NCBI RefSeq assembly: GCF_024346975.1
Contig: NZ_AP024885.1
Location: 1,922,001-1,986,000, forward strand
From: Vibrio neonatus
GTDB lineage: Bacteria > Pseudomonadota > Gammaproteobacteria > Enterobacterales > Vibrionaceae
Length of the DNA: 64,000 nt
Direction of reading: 5' to 3'
Part shown: positions 38,935 to 48,066 of the stretch, one piece after another
Layout: every line of letters starts with the position of its first letter
How positions within the stretch are numbered: the stretch's first letter is position 1
Notes under the pieces: model-generated
Told to the model about the DNA's origin: nothing
What the model saw: only the letters and a program-made list of their open reading frames with translations
The model's database searches: none
Position numbers and translations under genes: made by a program

Positions 38935-39477
38935 TTACCTGCACAGCGCACGATCATTGTAAATGTTATCAGCTCGTTCAAAAATACTTCTCATGTCACT
39001 CAAACATGCCGCAACTTCAGCCCAAGTAATAACGGCATCAAAATCCTTAATGGTCGTATTTTTAGGCTTATATTTTGATGAGCACAAGCCTAAAAGATGT
39101 ACTTTTTTCCAAGGTAGATCATTACTACTTTGTATCTTCTCTTTGGCTAAAATCATATTATTGATTTGACTAGGGCTAAATTTTTGATTTGCTTTGGCCT
39201 CAATCAACACAATTGATTCATCTGAAAGAACAAACACATTATCGAATGTCTGCTTTTCAAATGACTTATTTTCACGATCAATATAACCTGCCTTAGCCAA
39301 ATCTCTAAAAAGGCAAATCTCATAACCACTGTCTACTATTTTAACACTCCTGCTTAAGCCCAACGTCTTGATCAACAGGGTTTGAAACGACTCACTATCA
39401 TTAAGACACCCATAATATAGATGTGAGGTATAGAAAACTTCCGTTCTTGTTATTTCGCTTAATTTTTTCATATACAT
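38935..39477 (-). CDS. Hypothetical protein, possible PD-(D/E)XK nuclease fold
   Basis: 180 aa, not recognised with certainty. The segment FDNVFVLSDESIVLIEAKANQKF offers D79 followed by E93-x-K95 at the end of a beta-strand, the layout of the PD-(D/E)XK core, and RTEVFYTSHLYYG near the N-terminus recalls restriction-like proteins. There is no clear ribosome site; a second ATG is at 39471. It is A/T-rich and sits in a region of accessory genes. It could be a defence or mobile-element remnant; the activity is not shown. Confidence 0.6.
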   Translation of the reverse strand: MYMKKLSEITRTEVFYTSHLYYGCLNDSESFQTLLIKTLGLSRSVKIVDSGYEICLFRDLAKAGYIDRENKSFEKQTFDNVFVLSDESIVLIEAKANQKFSPSQINNMILAKEKIQSSNDLPWKKVHLLGLCSSKYKPKNTTIKDFDAVITWAEVAACLSDMRSIFERADNIYNDRALCR

Positions 39478-39573
39478 TTATTTAGTCACTAGATATGACG
39501 CAAAGTAAGCCAGATTGCTTAGATCGGGATACTGTATGTTCGGCGAGTGATATTGTTTTATTTACGTAAAAAA

Positions 39574-39595
39574 GGCGTGACTGAATCGCCACGCC
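39574..39595 (-). terminator. Terminator of the lipoprotein gene
   Basis: GGCGTG/CACGCC stem with a 10-nt loop; on the minus strand it is followed by six T. It lies 9 nt past the stop at 39604. Confidence 0.8.
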
Positions 39596-39603
39596 ATAGT
39601 GAC

Positions 39604-40578
39604 TTAATCGCAAGATCTTAGGGCGGGAGCCGTTGTTGAAAGTACCATTCTGTTATAGTCTAAGATGTGCTCTGTTAGATAATCGCGCTCTTTATAGCTA
39701 CTGTAAGATAGTGTTGAATTAAGTATGGTTTTGAATTCATCTTCGTTGTCATAAAGACAGAATGCGTGAATAAAAGGGTGGGTGCTTTCAAAGCCGTATT
39801 GTGATAAATATATTAATGCTGCTTTGTTGTCATAATTGGTGGTGAAAGCTTCATTTTCACGAATTTCTTGAACTTGCAATGTATTAAACAACTCTTGTTT
39901 TTTGGTAAGAATTTCATCAAAAAACTCTTGATTATCATACATATAAGCTCTGCCCTCTGGTGTAAAGACTTTGGAATATAGTGCTCGTTTGATGTAGCGA
40001 CCAAATTCAGTTCGTGGTGGACGGTTAAATTCAGGATCTTGTGCAAATGCTAGATCTTTTTTTGCGTGCCTTAGTAAAGCCCTTCTGTGACGTATATGTG
40101 TGTTAGATTCATCGGCATATTTATTGATATTCTGCTGAATTTCGTCAACGTGAGAAAGAAGATACTTATGACGTAAATCTAAAAAGCGCTCAGTTAATAC
40201 TTGTGGTTGTTGCGATTGAATTTTAAGGTGTTTAAGGAGTCGAGTTTCAAAGTCTGTGAGTGTTTTATCTTCTAGTTTGTAATCCAACATTTCTAATCGT
40301 TTGTAGGTCTTCTCAGCCGTACCTGAATCAAGAAAGGTGTATAAAGTGTTATGTGAATAAAAAACCTCTTCCATTGCCCCTATCTCTCTAGCGGTAAGAA
40401 GCTGCTCAAGATTGAGATACGCTAGACTAAAACTTGCGTCGGGGCCCACGTACTCTTCGGGGAACTTGGCGTATTCAGAAATTTCGATGTTGAACTTAGG
40501 TGGGGTGAGTACTTCGTCGCCACAAGCGGCCAAGATAGGCACAATAAAAAGTAAAAGGTATTTTGTAATGTTTTTCAT
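39604..40578 (-). CDS. Lipoprotein of unknown function
   Basis: 324 aa. A signal peptide (MKNITKYLLLFIVPILAAC) ends in the lipobox LAAC with C19, so it should be lipidated and anchored in a membrane facing the periplasm; the residue after Cys is G, giving no inner-membrane retention signal. The mature part is predicted mainly helical and rich in charged residues, with no motif I know. It lies between the accessory genes and bamC, with its own terminator. Confidence 0.75.
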   Translation of the reverse strand: MKNITKYLLLFIVPILAACGDEVLTPPKFNIEISEYAKFPEEYVGPDASFSLAYLNLEQLLTAREIGAMEEVFYSHNTLYTFLDSGTAEKTYKRLEMLDYKLEDKTLTDFETRLLKHLKIQSQQPQVLTERFLDLRHKYLLSHVDEIQQNINKYADESNTHIRHRRALLRHAKKDLAFAQDPEFNRPPRTEFGRYIKRALYSKVFTPEGRAYMYDNQEFFDEILTKKQELFNTLQVQEIRENEAFTTNYDNKAALIYLSQYGFESTHPFIHAFCLYDNEDEFKTILNSTLSYSSYKERDYLTEHILDYNRMVLSTTAPALRSCD

Positions 40579-40740
40579 AAGGCATCCATATATAAAAGTA
40601 CTTAGTAATAATTTTCAGGAAGCACACTTTCTATAATCATTCGATTTTCTTTATAAGTAATTGAAATTAATGTGCAAATAGGTGCACATTTTATCGACAA
40701 TATCTATCTACGTCCATTTTGCACCGACATAAATAACAAA

Positions 40741-40771
40741 AAAAAGGAGCACCCAATCAGGTGCTCCTTTT
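40741..40771. terminator. Terminator of dapA-bamC
   Basis: GGAGCACC/GGTGCTCC with a CAATCA loop; on the minus strand it is followed by seven T. It lies 27 nt after the bamC stop. Confidence 0.92.
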
Positions 40772-40793
40772 GTTATTCATTAAAGAGTATGGA

Positions 40794-41846
40794 TTACTCT
40801 TGGTCAGCTTCGCCGTCTTTGGCTGTGCTAGTTTGTTCCATCATCTTGGCTAATACAGGTAGCATTTCTTTTAGCATCTCTTCTGTCACTGGTTTTCCAG
40901 CTTCATTGGTAATGTTAATCGAAGTTCGGTTACCTAAATCACCTAACAAGAAGGTGTATGTTTGTGAGTCGTAGCTTAGCGGCTTCATGCCGATGCTTTG
41001 CCAGAAGTCATCATTAGGTTGGGAGAATGATGTTTCGATAGTACCTTGAGATTGGTTGCGTCCATCCATGGTAAAGCCCATTGTAGGCAATAGCTCAGGG
41101 ATACGTTGCCAGAAGACATCGTAAGGGGCGCGCGCAATAATAATAGGCAGACCGCTGCGATCTTGTCCCATGCTCAAAGGAATTATCTTAACCAGTTCCA
41201 ACGCTTTCTTAGCGGCTTCATCACGAACCACTTGGTCGTAACGCGACATCACTAAGTTAGTCATAAAGGTGTTATAACGTTCTTTGTTGGTAAGGCTAAC
41301 TTCTTGCTCTTCACCGCCTTCTTTCCATGCAATTAAGCTAATGCGGAATCCAAAGCGAGAGTTTTCTTCAAAGCGTTCGATAAGGTAACGGCTGCTTAGC
41401 GTTTCCTCTTCGTCTTCTTCTTCCCATACGATCCAATCTGTTTCAATGCGGTCGTCAGTAGAGGTTAGGCGTTTGATATCACGAGAATCCATCATATCTT
41501 GCGCTGTTTGCCATACTTTATCGCGCTCGTCTTTGGTTAGTAGCCATAAGGTCACTACCCCATCAACTTGCTCAGTGCGAGCACCAGGAATCAGTTCTAG
41601 AACCTGTTGTGGCGGGCGAATATCTACCTGTTTGCCAATACCACCGACATAATCCCCACTCGGGATATTATAGTCAGGGTAAAACTCAAGCTGCTGATCT
41701 GGCGCTGATACAAGATCAGGGCGAGGTTCAGCTTCAAGGTATTTAAAGTCGTCTTTTGCTTGACGACGCTCCGCTGCACTACCAGCACAACCACTTAAAA
41801 TAGCGACAGCCAGTGTACTAAGCACTAGCTGATTAACAAACTTCAT
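40794..41846 (-). CDS. bamC: Outer-membrane assembly lipoprotein BamC
   Basis: Accessory lipoprotein of the BAM complex that inserts beta-barrel proteins. The signal peptide ends in LSGC (C20). After it comes the unstructured stretch that binds BamD (AERRQAKDDFKYLEAEPRPDL), then two helix-grip domains. 350 aa, typical of NlpB/DapX proteins. It lies 54 nt after dapA, the conserved dapA-bamC operon. Confidence 0.93.
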   Translation of the reverse strand: MKFVNQLVLSTLAVAILSGCAGSAAERRQAKDDFKYLEAEPRPDLVSAPDQQLEFYPDYNIPSGDYVGGIGKQVDIRPPQQVLELIPGARTEQVDGVVTLWLLTKDERDKVWQTAQDMMDSRDIKRLTSTDDRIETDWIVWEEEDEEETLSSRYLIERFEENSRFGFRISLIAWKEGGEEQEVSLTNKERYNTFMTNLVMSRYDQVVRDEAAKKALELVKIIPLSMGQDRSGLPIIIARAPYDVFWQRIPELLPTMGFTMDGRNQSQGTIETSFSQPNDDFWQSIGMKPLSYDSQTYTFLLGDLGNRTSINITNEAGKPVTEEMLKEMLPVLAKMMEQTSTAKDGEADQE

Positions 41847-41900
41847 TGAGACTCCTGATCCTTAGCACCTGATTGAGGTTCGAATCGTAGATAATTAGGT

Positions 41901-42779
41901 TTAACGAATGCCAGCTTGCTCAAGTGCAGCGTTCACTACTTCTTGGCCTGCTTCTGACAATGGCGTCATTGGTAAACGCAATGCGCTGTTTTCAACAAGG
42001 TGTAATTGCTGAGCTGCCCATTTAACTGGGATTGGGCTAGATTCAACAAACAATCCGTGGTGCAAGCCCATCAAACGTTCGTTGATAACTTCAGCTTCTG
42101 CGAATTTGCCTTCGCCAGCCAGTCTAAACATATCAGCCATATCTTTTGGTGCAAGATTGTTGGTCACAGAAATCACACCTTGACCACCTAGCTTCACAAA
42201 ATCGAGACCTGTCGCATCGTCACCACTAAGTAGGACAAAATCATCGCCACAAAGTTCTCTATGTTGTGCCACTCTTGATAGTTCGCCTGTCGCGTCTTTC
42301 AGCGCCACGATGTTATCAATCTTAGACAGTCTTGCTACCGTTTCAGGGTGCATATCAACACCTGTACGACCCGGTACGTTATATAGGATGATAGGAACCG
42401 CGCTGACTTTAGCAATTTCGACAAAATGCTGATAAATGCCTTCTTGAGTCGGCTTGTTGTAGTACGGTGTCACGCTCAAGCAACCGGCAATGCCCGAATC
42501 ATTTAGCAAACGGCTAAATGTAATGGCTTCATGAGTTGCATTTGCACCCGTACCTGCAATAACAGGAATGCGACCATTAGCAAATTCAACTATCTTGCCG
42601 ACGACCTTCACATGTTCTTCAACGGTAAGCGTTGCCGACTCACCTGTAGTGCCTACTGCGACTATTGCAGATGTACCCGCATCAACGTGGAACTCAACTA
42701 AGTTCTTAAGACTTTGGTAATCTACTTCATCATCTGTATTGAAAGGCGTTATCAAAGCAACAATACTTCCCGAAAACAT
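41901..42779 (-). CDS. dapA: 4-hydroxy-tetrahydrodipicolinate synthase
   Basis: First committed step of lysine/diaminopimelate synthesis: condenses pyruvate with aspartate semialdehyde. The Schiff-base lysine is in ALKDATGEL (about residue 161); the catalytic tyrosine lies in LYNVPGRTG (about 133), and GTTGESATL is the N-terminal family motif. 292 aa, full length. It is divergent from gcvR, as in E. coli. Confidence 0.97.
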   Translation of the reverse strand: MFSGSIVALITPFNTDDEVDYQSLKNLVEFHVDAGTSAIVAVGTTGESATLTVEEHVKVVGKIVEFANGRIPVIAGTGANATHEAITFSRLLNDSGIAGCLSVTPYYNKPTQEGIYQHFVEIAKVSAVPIILYNVPGRTGVDMHPETVARLSKIDNIVALKDATGELSRVAQHRELCGDDFVLLSGDDATGLDFVKLGGQGVISVTNNLAPKDMADMFRLAGEGKFAEAEVINERLMGLHHGLFVESSPIPVKWAAQQLHLVENSALRLPMTPLSEAGQEVVNAALEQAGIR

Positions 42780-43011
42780 GACTCACTCCCTAAATTTCAT
42801 TAATATCGCATGGTACTTGATTGAGATTAGAAAACACAAGCGGATATAGGCACTGGCGTCAAGTTTTTACCAATTATTTGCATTCAAGTTGACAGGATCG
42901 ACGTTCATCAAAGCCGATATGTTAATTCAGTTAAAGTTTCCAACATTAACCGGCACCAAAACAAATGATTGCGTGTAGACTATTAAAATTCGTCAGTCAA
43001 AGGATACTATT

Positions 43012-43539
43012 ATGGCGCAGCATTTAATTATCACTGCCGTTGGTACAGATCGCCCGGGTATTGGCAACAAAATCATCCATCTTATTTCTGAACTTGGTTG
43101 CAATATTATCGACACCCGCATTGCAATACTGGGTAACGATTTCACGTTAATAATGCTCACTTCTGGCACATCTTCTCAAGCGACTCGCGTTGAGCACTCT
43201 CTTCCCCAATTAGGGGCGCAGCATGATTTACTGACTATGGTAAAACGTACCTCGCCACATACCGAATTGGCACCCAAATTTACCATTGAAGCGCATATTC
43301 AAGCACAAGACAGAATTGGCCTGACGGAACAAGTCACCTTTTTCTTCGCCAGTAAAGAAATAGGGATTAACTCGTTAAGTGCTAAAATGCTCAGCGGAGA
43401 AAACAAAGATAAGTTTCAAATTGCATTGAGCGCATCGCTGTCAGATGAGTATAATTTAATGCAGTTACAAGAGGACTTTGCTTCATTTTGTGATTCACTC
43501 AATGTGCAAGGAACGCTTAATTTCATCAATAATGGATAA
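43012..43539 (+). CDS. gcvR: Glycine cleavage system regulator GcvR
   Basis: Cytosolic protein of 175 aa with two ACT domains (about residues 4-80 and 92-168), starting ITAVGTDRPGIGNKI. GcvR binds GcvA and turns off the glycine-cleavage operon when glycine is low. Position between dapA and bcp is the same as in E. coli. bcp begins 16 nt downstream, so the two are likely one transcript. Confidence 0.92.
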   Translation: MAQHLIITAVGTDRPGIGNKIIHLISELGCNIIDTRIAILGNDFTLIMLTSGTSSQATRVEHSLPQLGAQHDLLTMVKRTSPHTELAPKFTIEAHIQAQDRIGLTEQVTFFFASKEIGINSLSAKMLSGENKDKFQIALSASLSDEYNLMQLQEDFASFCDSLNVQGTLNFINNG

Positions 43540-43555
43540 TGTTCAAGGATTTTCA

Positions 43556-44029
43556 ATGCAAACATTAACGGCAGGCACACCCGCACCTGATGTCACTCTG
43601 CTCGATCAGGATGGCAACTCCGTCTCTCTAAAGGACCTTAAAGGGCAAAAAGTTCTGTTTTACTTTTACCCAAAGGCGATGACTCCAGGTTGTACCGTGC
43701 AAGCGCAAGGTTTACGTGATGTGAAAGCCGAGCTTGAAGCTCACAATGTCGTAGTGCTCGGTGTCAGTATTGATCCAGTAAAACGCTTAGGTAAGTTCAT
43801 TGAACGCGATAGCCTAAACTTCACGCTATTATCCGATGAAGATCACTCTGCAGCCGAAGCCTTTGGCGTTTGGGGAGAAAAGAAATTCATGGGCAAAGTG
43901 TATGACGGTCTGCACCGCATCAGCTTTTTGATCAATGAAGAAGGCGTGATTGAGCACGTATTCAACAAGTTTAAAACTAAGACGCACCATGAAGTGGTGT
44001 TGGATTATTTGAACCAAGCTGAATCCTAG
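43556..44029 (+). CDS. bcp: Thioredoxin-dependent peroxiredoxin Bcp (single-cysteine variant)
   Basis: Peroxiredoxin of the BCP/PrxQ family (157 aa) that reduces peroxides. The peroxidatic Cys is in MTPGCTVQAQ (C45 by E. coli numbering). The resolving cysteine five residues later is glutamine, and no other Cys exists in the protein, so it must use a 1-Cys mechanism. I chose ATG 43556 (MQTLTAGTPAPD), with AAGGAT upstream; the frame is open further upstream over the gcvR end. Confidence 0.93.
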   Translation: MQTLTAGTPAPDVTLLDQDGNSVSLKDLKGQKVLFYFYPKAMTPGCTVQAQGLRDVKAELEAHNVVVLGVSIDPVKRLGKFIERDSLNFTLLSDEDHSAAEAFGVWGEKKFMGKVYDGLHRISFLINEEGVIEHVFNKFKTKTHHEVVLDYLNQAES

Positions 44030-44058
44030 TCACAGCTTCAGAAAAGCATATAAAAATC

Positions 44059-44092
44059 AAAAGCCAGTCGCATATAAAGTGACTGGCTTTTT
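44059..44092. terminator. Terminator between bcp and the perM-like gene
   Basis: AAAAGCCAGTC/GACTGGCTTTTT hairpin with an 11-nt loop. It serves bcp on the plus strand; the A-run side lets it also end the minus-strand gene. Confidence 0.88.
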
Positions 44093-44143
44093 CGTTGTTT
44101 AGTAATCAGCAAGCGCTAATCAGAAAGCAATAAGCGATAGTTA

Positions 44144-45247
44144 TTACTGTTGTGACTCTGGTACTTCTTGCTGTTGTTGCGACTGTTGCGAAACATCCAA
44201 GTCAGGGTGATTAAAGGCATTCACTACCGCTTTCACTAAGGTGGCAAGTGGGATGGCGAAGAATATCCCCCAAAAACCCCACAATCCACCAAATACCAAT
44301 ACTGAAATAATAATCGCTACTGGGTGCAGATTGACCGCTTCCGAGAAGAGCACTGGCACTAATACATTACCATCAAGCGCCTGAATAATGCCGTAAGCAA
44401 TTAGAAGGTAATAAAACTGCGGAGCAAGCCCCCACTGAAATAGCCCCACGATTGCCACCGGAATAGTAACAGCAGCAGCGCCGATGTAAGGAATTAACAC
44501 CGACAAGCCAACGGCAACCGCAAGCAACACTGAGTAGCGCAAATCCAATATGGCAAAAGTAATGTAACTGGCACTGCCGACGATGACGATCTCCACCACT
44601 TTACCGCGGATATAATTGGAGATTTGACCGTTCATTTCATGCCATACCTGATAAGCAAGATTACGGTTTTTTGGCAGTATGCCGCTAAGCATACTTAGCA
44701 TTTGTTCTTTATCTTTAAGCAAGAAAAAGATCAGTAGCGGCACTAAAATAAGGTAAACACCCACCGTAGCCAAACTCACCAATGATGCTAATGAGCCTTT
44801 CACTGCGCTTTCCCCAAGCCCAACGAATTTATTTTTCATGTCAGCAAACATAAATTCAGCGTTAGTGACGGTGGCAAATTCAGGAAAACGTTCTGGGATT
44901 GAGTTGATAAAATCTTGCAACTGACGGTACATGTTCGGCACATCATTGAAGAAATTACCAATTTGTTGCCAAATGGTTGGCACTATGCCAATAAATGCAA
45001 CAAGCACTAAGCCAACAAACAGCAGCAACACTAAAATAACAGCCAGAGTTCTAGGTACACCAATGCGAACTAACTGAACCACCGGCCACTCTAGAAGGTA
45101 GGCTAATACGATAGCAACCAGCAATGGCGCAATCAGGTGTCCAAAAAAATAGATGGTGATAAATCCAAATAGAATGATGGTCACTAAGCTAACGGCGTGA
45201 GGATCAGAGAATCTGCGTTTATACCATTGCTTCATCATATCTAGCAT
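44144..45247 (-). CDS. AI-2E family (PerM-like) permease
   Basis: Inner-membrane protein of 367 aa with about eight helices; residues 65-150 hold the family's soluble helical insert (NDVPNMYRQLQDFINSIPERF), and YIGAAAVTIPVAIVGLFQ belongs to the conserved C-terminal half. The family covers AI-2 exporters and Na+/H+ antiporters, so the substrate is open. E. coli has perM near bepA and bcp, the same neighbourhood. The C-terminus is glutamine-rich. Confidence 0.88.
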   Translation of the reverse strand: MLDMMKQWYKRRFSDPHAVSLVTIILFGFITIYFFGHLIAPLLVAIVLAYLLEWPVVQLVRIGVPRTLAVILVLLLFVGLVLVAFIGIVPTIWQQIGNFFNDVPNMYRQLQDFINSIPERFPEFATVTNAEFMFADMKNKFVGLGESAVKGSLASLVSLATVGVYLILVPLLIFFLLKDKEQMLSMLSGILPKNRNLAYQVWHEMNGQISNYIRGKVVEIVIVGSASYITFAILDLRYSVLLAVAVGLSVLIPYIGAAAVTIPVAIVGLFQWGLAPQFYYLLIAYGIIQALDGNVLVPVLFSEAVNLHPVAIIISVLVFGGLWGFWGIFFAIPLATLVKAVVNAFNHPDLDVSQQSQQQQEVPESQQ

Positions 45248-45255
45248 AGTAAGGG

Positions 45256-45477
45256 TTACTCTTTGGTTATGGTTAAGGAATAAAAATCAGTAGCTTGCTT
45301 TACGTCCACCTGCATACCGTGACGTAAAAAATAAGCCTGCATATCGTTGATAGAGACTAAATCTAACACTAAAAAAGTGAGGCTTTGAGACGATAGTAAT
45401 GCCCTACTCGCACGCTTGGCCAACAACAAAGTCATAGGACATCGTTCTTCAGTAAGATCTATGATTTCGACTGACAT
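45256..45477 (-). CDS. TusA/SirA-family small protein
   Basis: 73 aa with the family's CP motif (LTEERCPMTLLLAKRA, C13-P14). TusA proteins carry sulfur as persulfide. It lies 8 nt upstream of the PerM-like gene on the same strand and is probably co-transcribed. It is not the canonical tRNA-thiolation TusA by context, so I give no symbol. A role in sulfur trafficking is only inferred. Confidence 0.85.
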   Translation of the reverse strand: MSVEIIDLTEERCPMTLLLAKRASRALLSSQSLTFLVLDLVSINDMQAYFLRHGMQVDVKQATDFYSLTITKE

Positions 45478-45679
45478 ATTTGAACGAGTTCTATTTATTC
45501 TAAATACGCCTATTGTAAATCTTTTTTAGTTCAAAACCACTATTATCCCGTGTTAACCTAGTGACTAAGTTGTTAACAAGTGTCATTTTGCTCTTATCAA
45601 GAAACCAAATGGACTCAATAGGGTCTTACCATTAGACAACCCTCTTTCAATGGAAATCGGATCTCACGTTAATTAAACA

Positions 45680-47149
45680 ATGACTGCCATTAATTTAAAA
45701 CGCAAAGTATCGATATTAACGACGCTATTAAGCGCATCTTTATGCTTTAGCGCGCCGAGTCTTGCCAACTCCACAGACTTACCCGATATCGGTACAACCG
45801 CTGGTGCGACCCTGACCATAGATCAAGAGCGCAATTACGGCGATGCCTATATGCGCATTCTTAGAGCCAGTCAGCCTATCGTCAGTGACCCTGTTTTAAG
45901 TGAATATGTCTCAAGTCTGGGTTATCGATTAGTTGCCAATGCCTCTGATGTAAAAACGCCTTTTAAGTTCTTTTTGATTCGTGACCGAAACATTAACGCC
46001 TTTGCCTTTTTTGGTGGGCACGTCGCGTTACATACTGGGCTCTTTTTACACGCCAACACCGAAGGCGAACTCGCCTCAGTGGTTGCCCACGAAATTGCCC
46101 ACGTTACCCAGCGCCACTTAGCAAGGCGTATGGAAGATCAAGCGCGTAAAACTCCGGTGACTATCGCCGCATTAGCCGGTTCTATTTTATTGGCGATTGC
46201 CGCTCCAGAAGCGGGAATCGCGGCTATAACTGCCACGCAAGCAGGCGCAATGCAAAGCGCCATCAACTATACCCGCAGTAATGAGAAAGAAGCGGATCGA
46301 GTGGGCATGAGCACCTTGATCAAAACAGGTTACGATCCGCATGCGATGCCGCATTTCTTTGGCCGCTTAGCCGATCAATATCGCTATGCGAGCAAGCCGC
46401 CGCCAATGCTACTGACTCACCCATTACCCGAAGATCGTATTACCGATACTCGTGCTCGTGCTGACGCATACCCTTCTAAGCCACATGCTCCTGTGTTGGA
46501 CTTTCACATGGCAAAGGCGCGAATCGTAGCCCGTTATGTAGGCATCAATAGCGATAGCGCGTTAGATTGGCTTAAACGCAAAGAAAAATCCGCATCAGCC
46601 GAAATAAAGCCCGCCTATCAATACGGTAAGGCTCTGGTTTATTTAGATACTAAACAGCTGGATAAAGCCGAAGCTTTGCTCGTGCAATTGCAAAAACAGC
46701 TGCCGAATAGCAACTTTGTGCTGGATGCGCTGGCCGATTTAAACATTGCCAAGAAAACACCGCAAAAAGCGCAACTGTTGTTAGAAAACGCATTGAAAAC
46801 CAAGCCGGGTAACCCAACATTAGAGATCAATCTGGCAAACGTTTTGATTGAACAAGATAAAAACAAAGAAGCGATACGATTATTACAGCGATACACGCAC
46901 GCTAATTCCGATGACAGCAACGGCTGGCATCTATTAAGTAAAGCGCACGCTAACTTAGGGGATTCGGCAAATGAAGTTGCCGCTCGCGGTGAACTGTACG
47001 CTCTTAGCGCTAACTGGAATCGAGCGATTCAAAGCTTTACTCAAGCCGCTCAATTGTCACAGCTAGGCAGTAATCAGCAAGCTCGCTTTGATGCGCGTAT
47101 CGATCAGCTTTTACAACAACGCGACCAGTTTATGGCGCTCCAAAACTAA
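45680..47149 (+). CDS. bepA: Periplasmic M48 metalloprotease/chaperone BepA
   Basis: Maintains outer-membrane assembly by degrading or helping stalled LptD and BamA clients. The signal peptide spans residues 1 to about 29; the zinc motif HEIAH is in VVAHEIAHVTQRH (about 137-141), with the third ligand in NEKEADRVG. TPR repeats fill the C-terminal third (about 310-480). 489 aa fits BepA (YfgC). yfgD follows after 12 nt, as in E. coli. Confidence 0.95.
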   Translation: MTAINLKRKVSILTTLLSASLCFSAPSLANSTDLPDIGTTAGATLTIDQERNYGDAYMRILRASQPIVSDPVLSEYVSSLGYRLVANASDVKTPFKFFLIRDRNINAFAFFGGHVALHTGLFLHANTEGELASVVAHEIAHVTQRHLARRMEDQARKTPVTIAALAGSILLAIAAPEAGIAAITATQAGAMQSAINYTRSNEKEADRVGMSTLIKTGYDPHAMPHFFGRLADQYRYASKPPPMLLTHPLPEDRITDTRARADAYPSKPHAPVLDFHMAKARIVARYVGINSDSALDWLKRKEKSASAEIKPAYQYGKALVYLDTKQLDKAEALLVQLQKQLPNSNFVLDALADLNIAKKTPQKAQLLLENALKTKPGNPTLEINLANVLIEQDKNKEAIRLLQRYTHANSDDSNGWHLLSKAHANLGDSANEVAARGELYALSANWNRAIQSFTQAAQLSQLGSNQQARFDARIDQLLQQRDQFMALQN

Positions 47150-47161
47150 AAAGGAAATTTC

Positions 47162-47512
47162 ATGTCTGTTGTTATTTTTCATAACCCTCGCTGTTCAAAA
47201 AGCCGAGAGACATTAGCTCTACTAGAAGAAAAAGGAATAGCACCAGAAGTGGTTCTGTATTTAGATGTTGAGCTGACCCTAGATTCACTACGCACTATCT
47301 ACAGCCAATTAGGGCTGACTGAAGTGCGTCAAATGATGCGCACCAAAGAAGCTATCTATAAAGAGCTAAACCTTAGCGATAGCGCATTAAGCGATGATGC
47401 GTTGTTTGAAGCTATGCTAGCCAACCGCAAACTGATTGAGCGCCCGATTGTCGTGGCAAATGGCAAAGCTAAACACGGCCGTCCACCAGAGCAGGTTTTA
47501 GAGATCCTATAA
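47162..47512 (+). CDS. ArsC-family oxidoreductase YfgD
   Basis: Glutaredoxin-fold protein of 116 aa with the N-terminal cysteine in HNPRCSKSRETLALL (C10) and the arginine region IERPIVV. It is close to plasmid arsenate reductase ArsC, but its fixed position after bepA is that of YfgD, whose reductase activity on arsenate is uncertain. The stop overlaps the next start by one base (TAATG). Confidence 0.9.
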   Translation: MSVVIFHNPRCSKSRETLALLEEKGIAPEVVLYLDVELTLDSLRTIYSQLGLTEVRQMMRTKEAIYKELNLSDSALSDDALFEAMLANRKLIERPIVVANGKAKHGRPPEQVLEIL

Positions 47513-47949
47513 TGCCCGATTCTAACGCCATAGAAATGGCCCCTAACACCAAGCTATGGCTACGAACCGCGCAAATAGGTCACTTTTGCTTATTGGCTTG
47601 GGTACTACTTTGGCACAGTGTCATTTCGCCACCGGCTGAAATTAGCCCTTGGTTTCTGACCATTGCTTGGTGTGTACCTTTGCTGTTCCCTATCAAAGGC
47701 ATATTGACGCAAAAGCCGTACACCTTTGCTTGGGCAAACTTTATATTGCTACTCTACTTCCTACATTCACTGACATTGGTGTATGTAGATGAAGGAGAGC
47801 GAACTCTGGCTATCATCGAGTTGGTTATGACCAGTATTGCCTTTATTGGCAACACGCTATATAGCCGATTAAGAGGACGCGAGTTAGGTTTGAAGCTAAA
47901 AAAACTGTCTGAATATAAGCAAGAAGAACAGCAACGCTTTGAGCGTTAG
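47512..47949 (+). CDS. DUF2069 membrane protein
   Basis: 145 aa with four predicted helices between residues 15 and 115 and a charged C-terminal tail (LKLKKLSEYKQEEQQRFER). It matches the DUF2069 family found after yfgD in gamma-proteobacteria. Its ATG overlaps the yfgD stop by one base, so translation is coupled. Function unknown. Confidence 0.83.
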   Translation: MPDSNAIEMAPNTKLWLRTAQIGHFCLLAWVLLWHSVISPPAEISPWFLTIAWCVPLLFPIKGILTQKPYTFAWANFILLLYFLHSLTLVYVDEGERTLAIIELVMTSIAFIGNTLYSRLRGRELGLKLKKLSEYKQEEQQRFER

Positions 47950-47987
47950 TATCTCTAGTGGCTAAAAAACCCATACAACAAACAATA

Positions 47988-48036
47988 AAAAGCCCCTGTA
48001 TTATCTATTTTTAGTAGTAATACAGGGGCTTTTTTA
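47988..48036. terminator. Terminator after the bepA operon
   Basis: AGCCCCTGTATTA/TAATACAGGGGCT, a 13-bp perfect stem with a 14-nt loop, flanked by A and T runs. It also lies 30 nt past the end of the opposite gene at 48067. Confidence 0.93.
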
Positions 48037-48066
48037 GATTACGCTAAATCGTCAGTAATGAAGAAG

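Noticed and set aside
47162..47512. Arsenate-resistance gene arsC
   Set aside because: The ArsC-like protein sits in the conserved bepA-yfgD position and has no ars operon around it.
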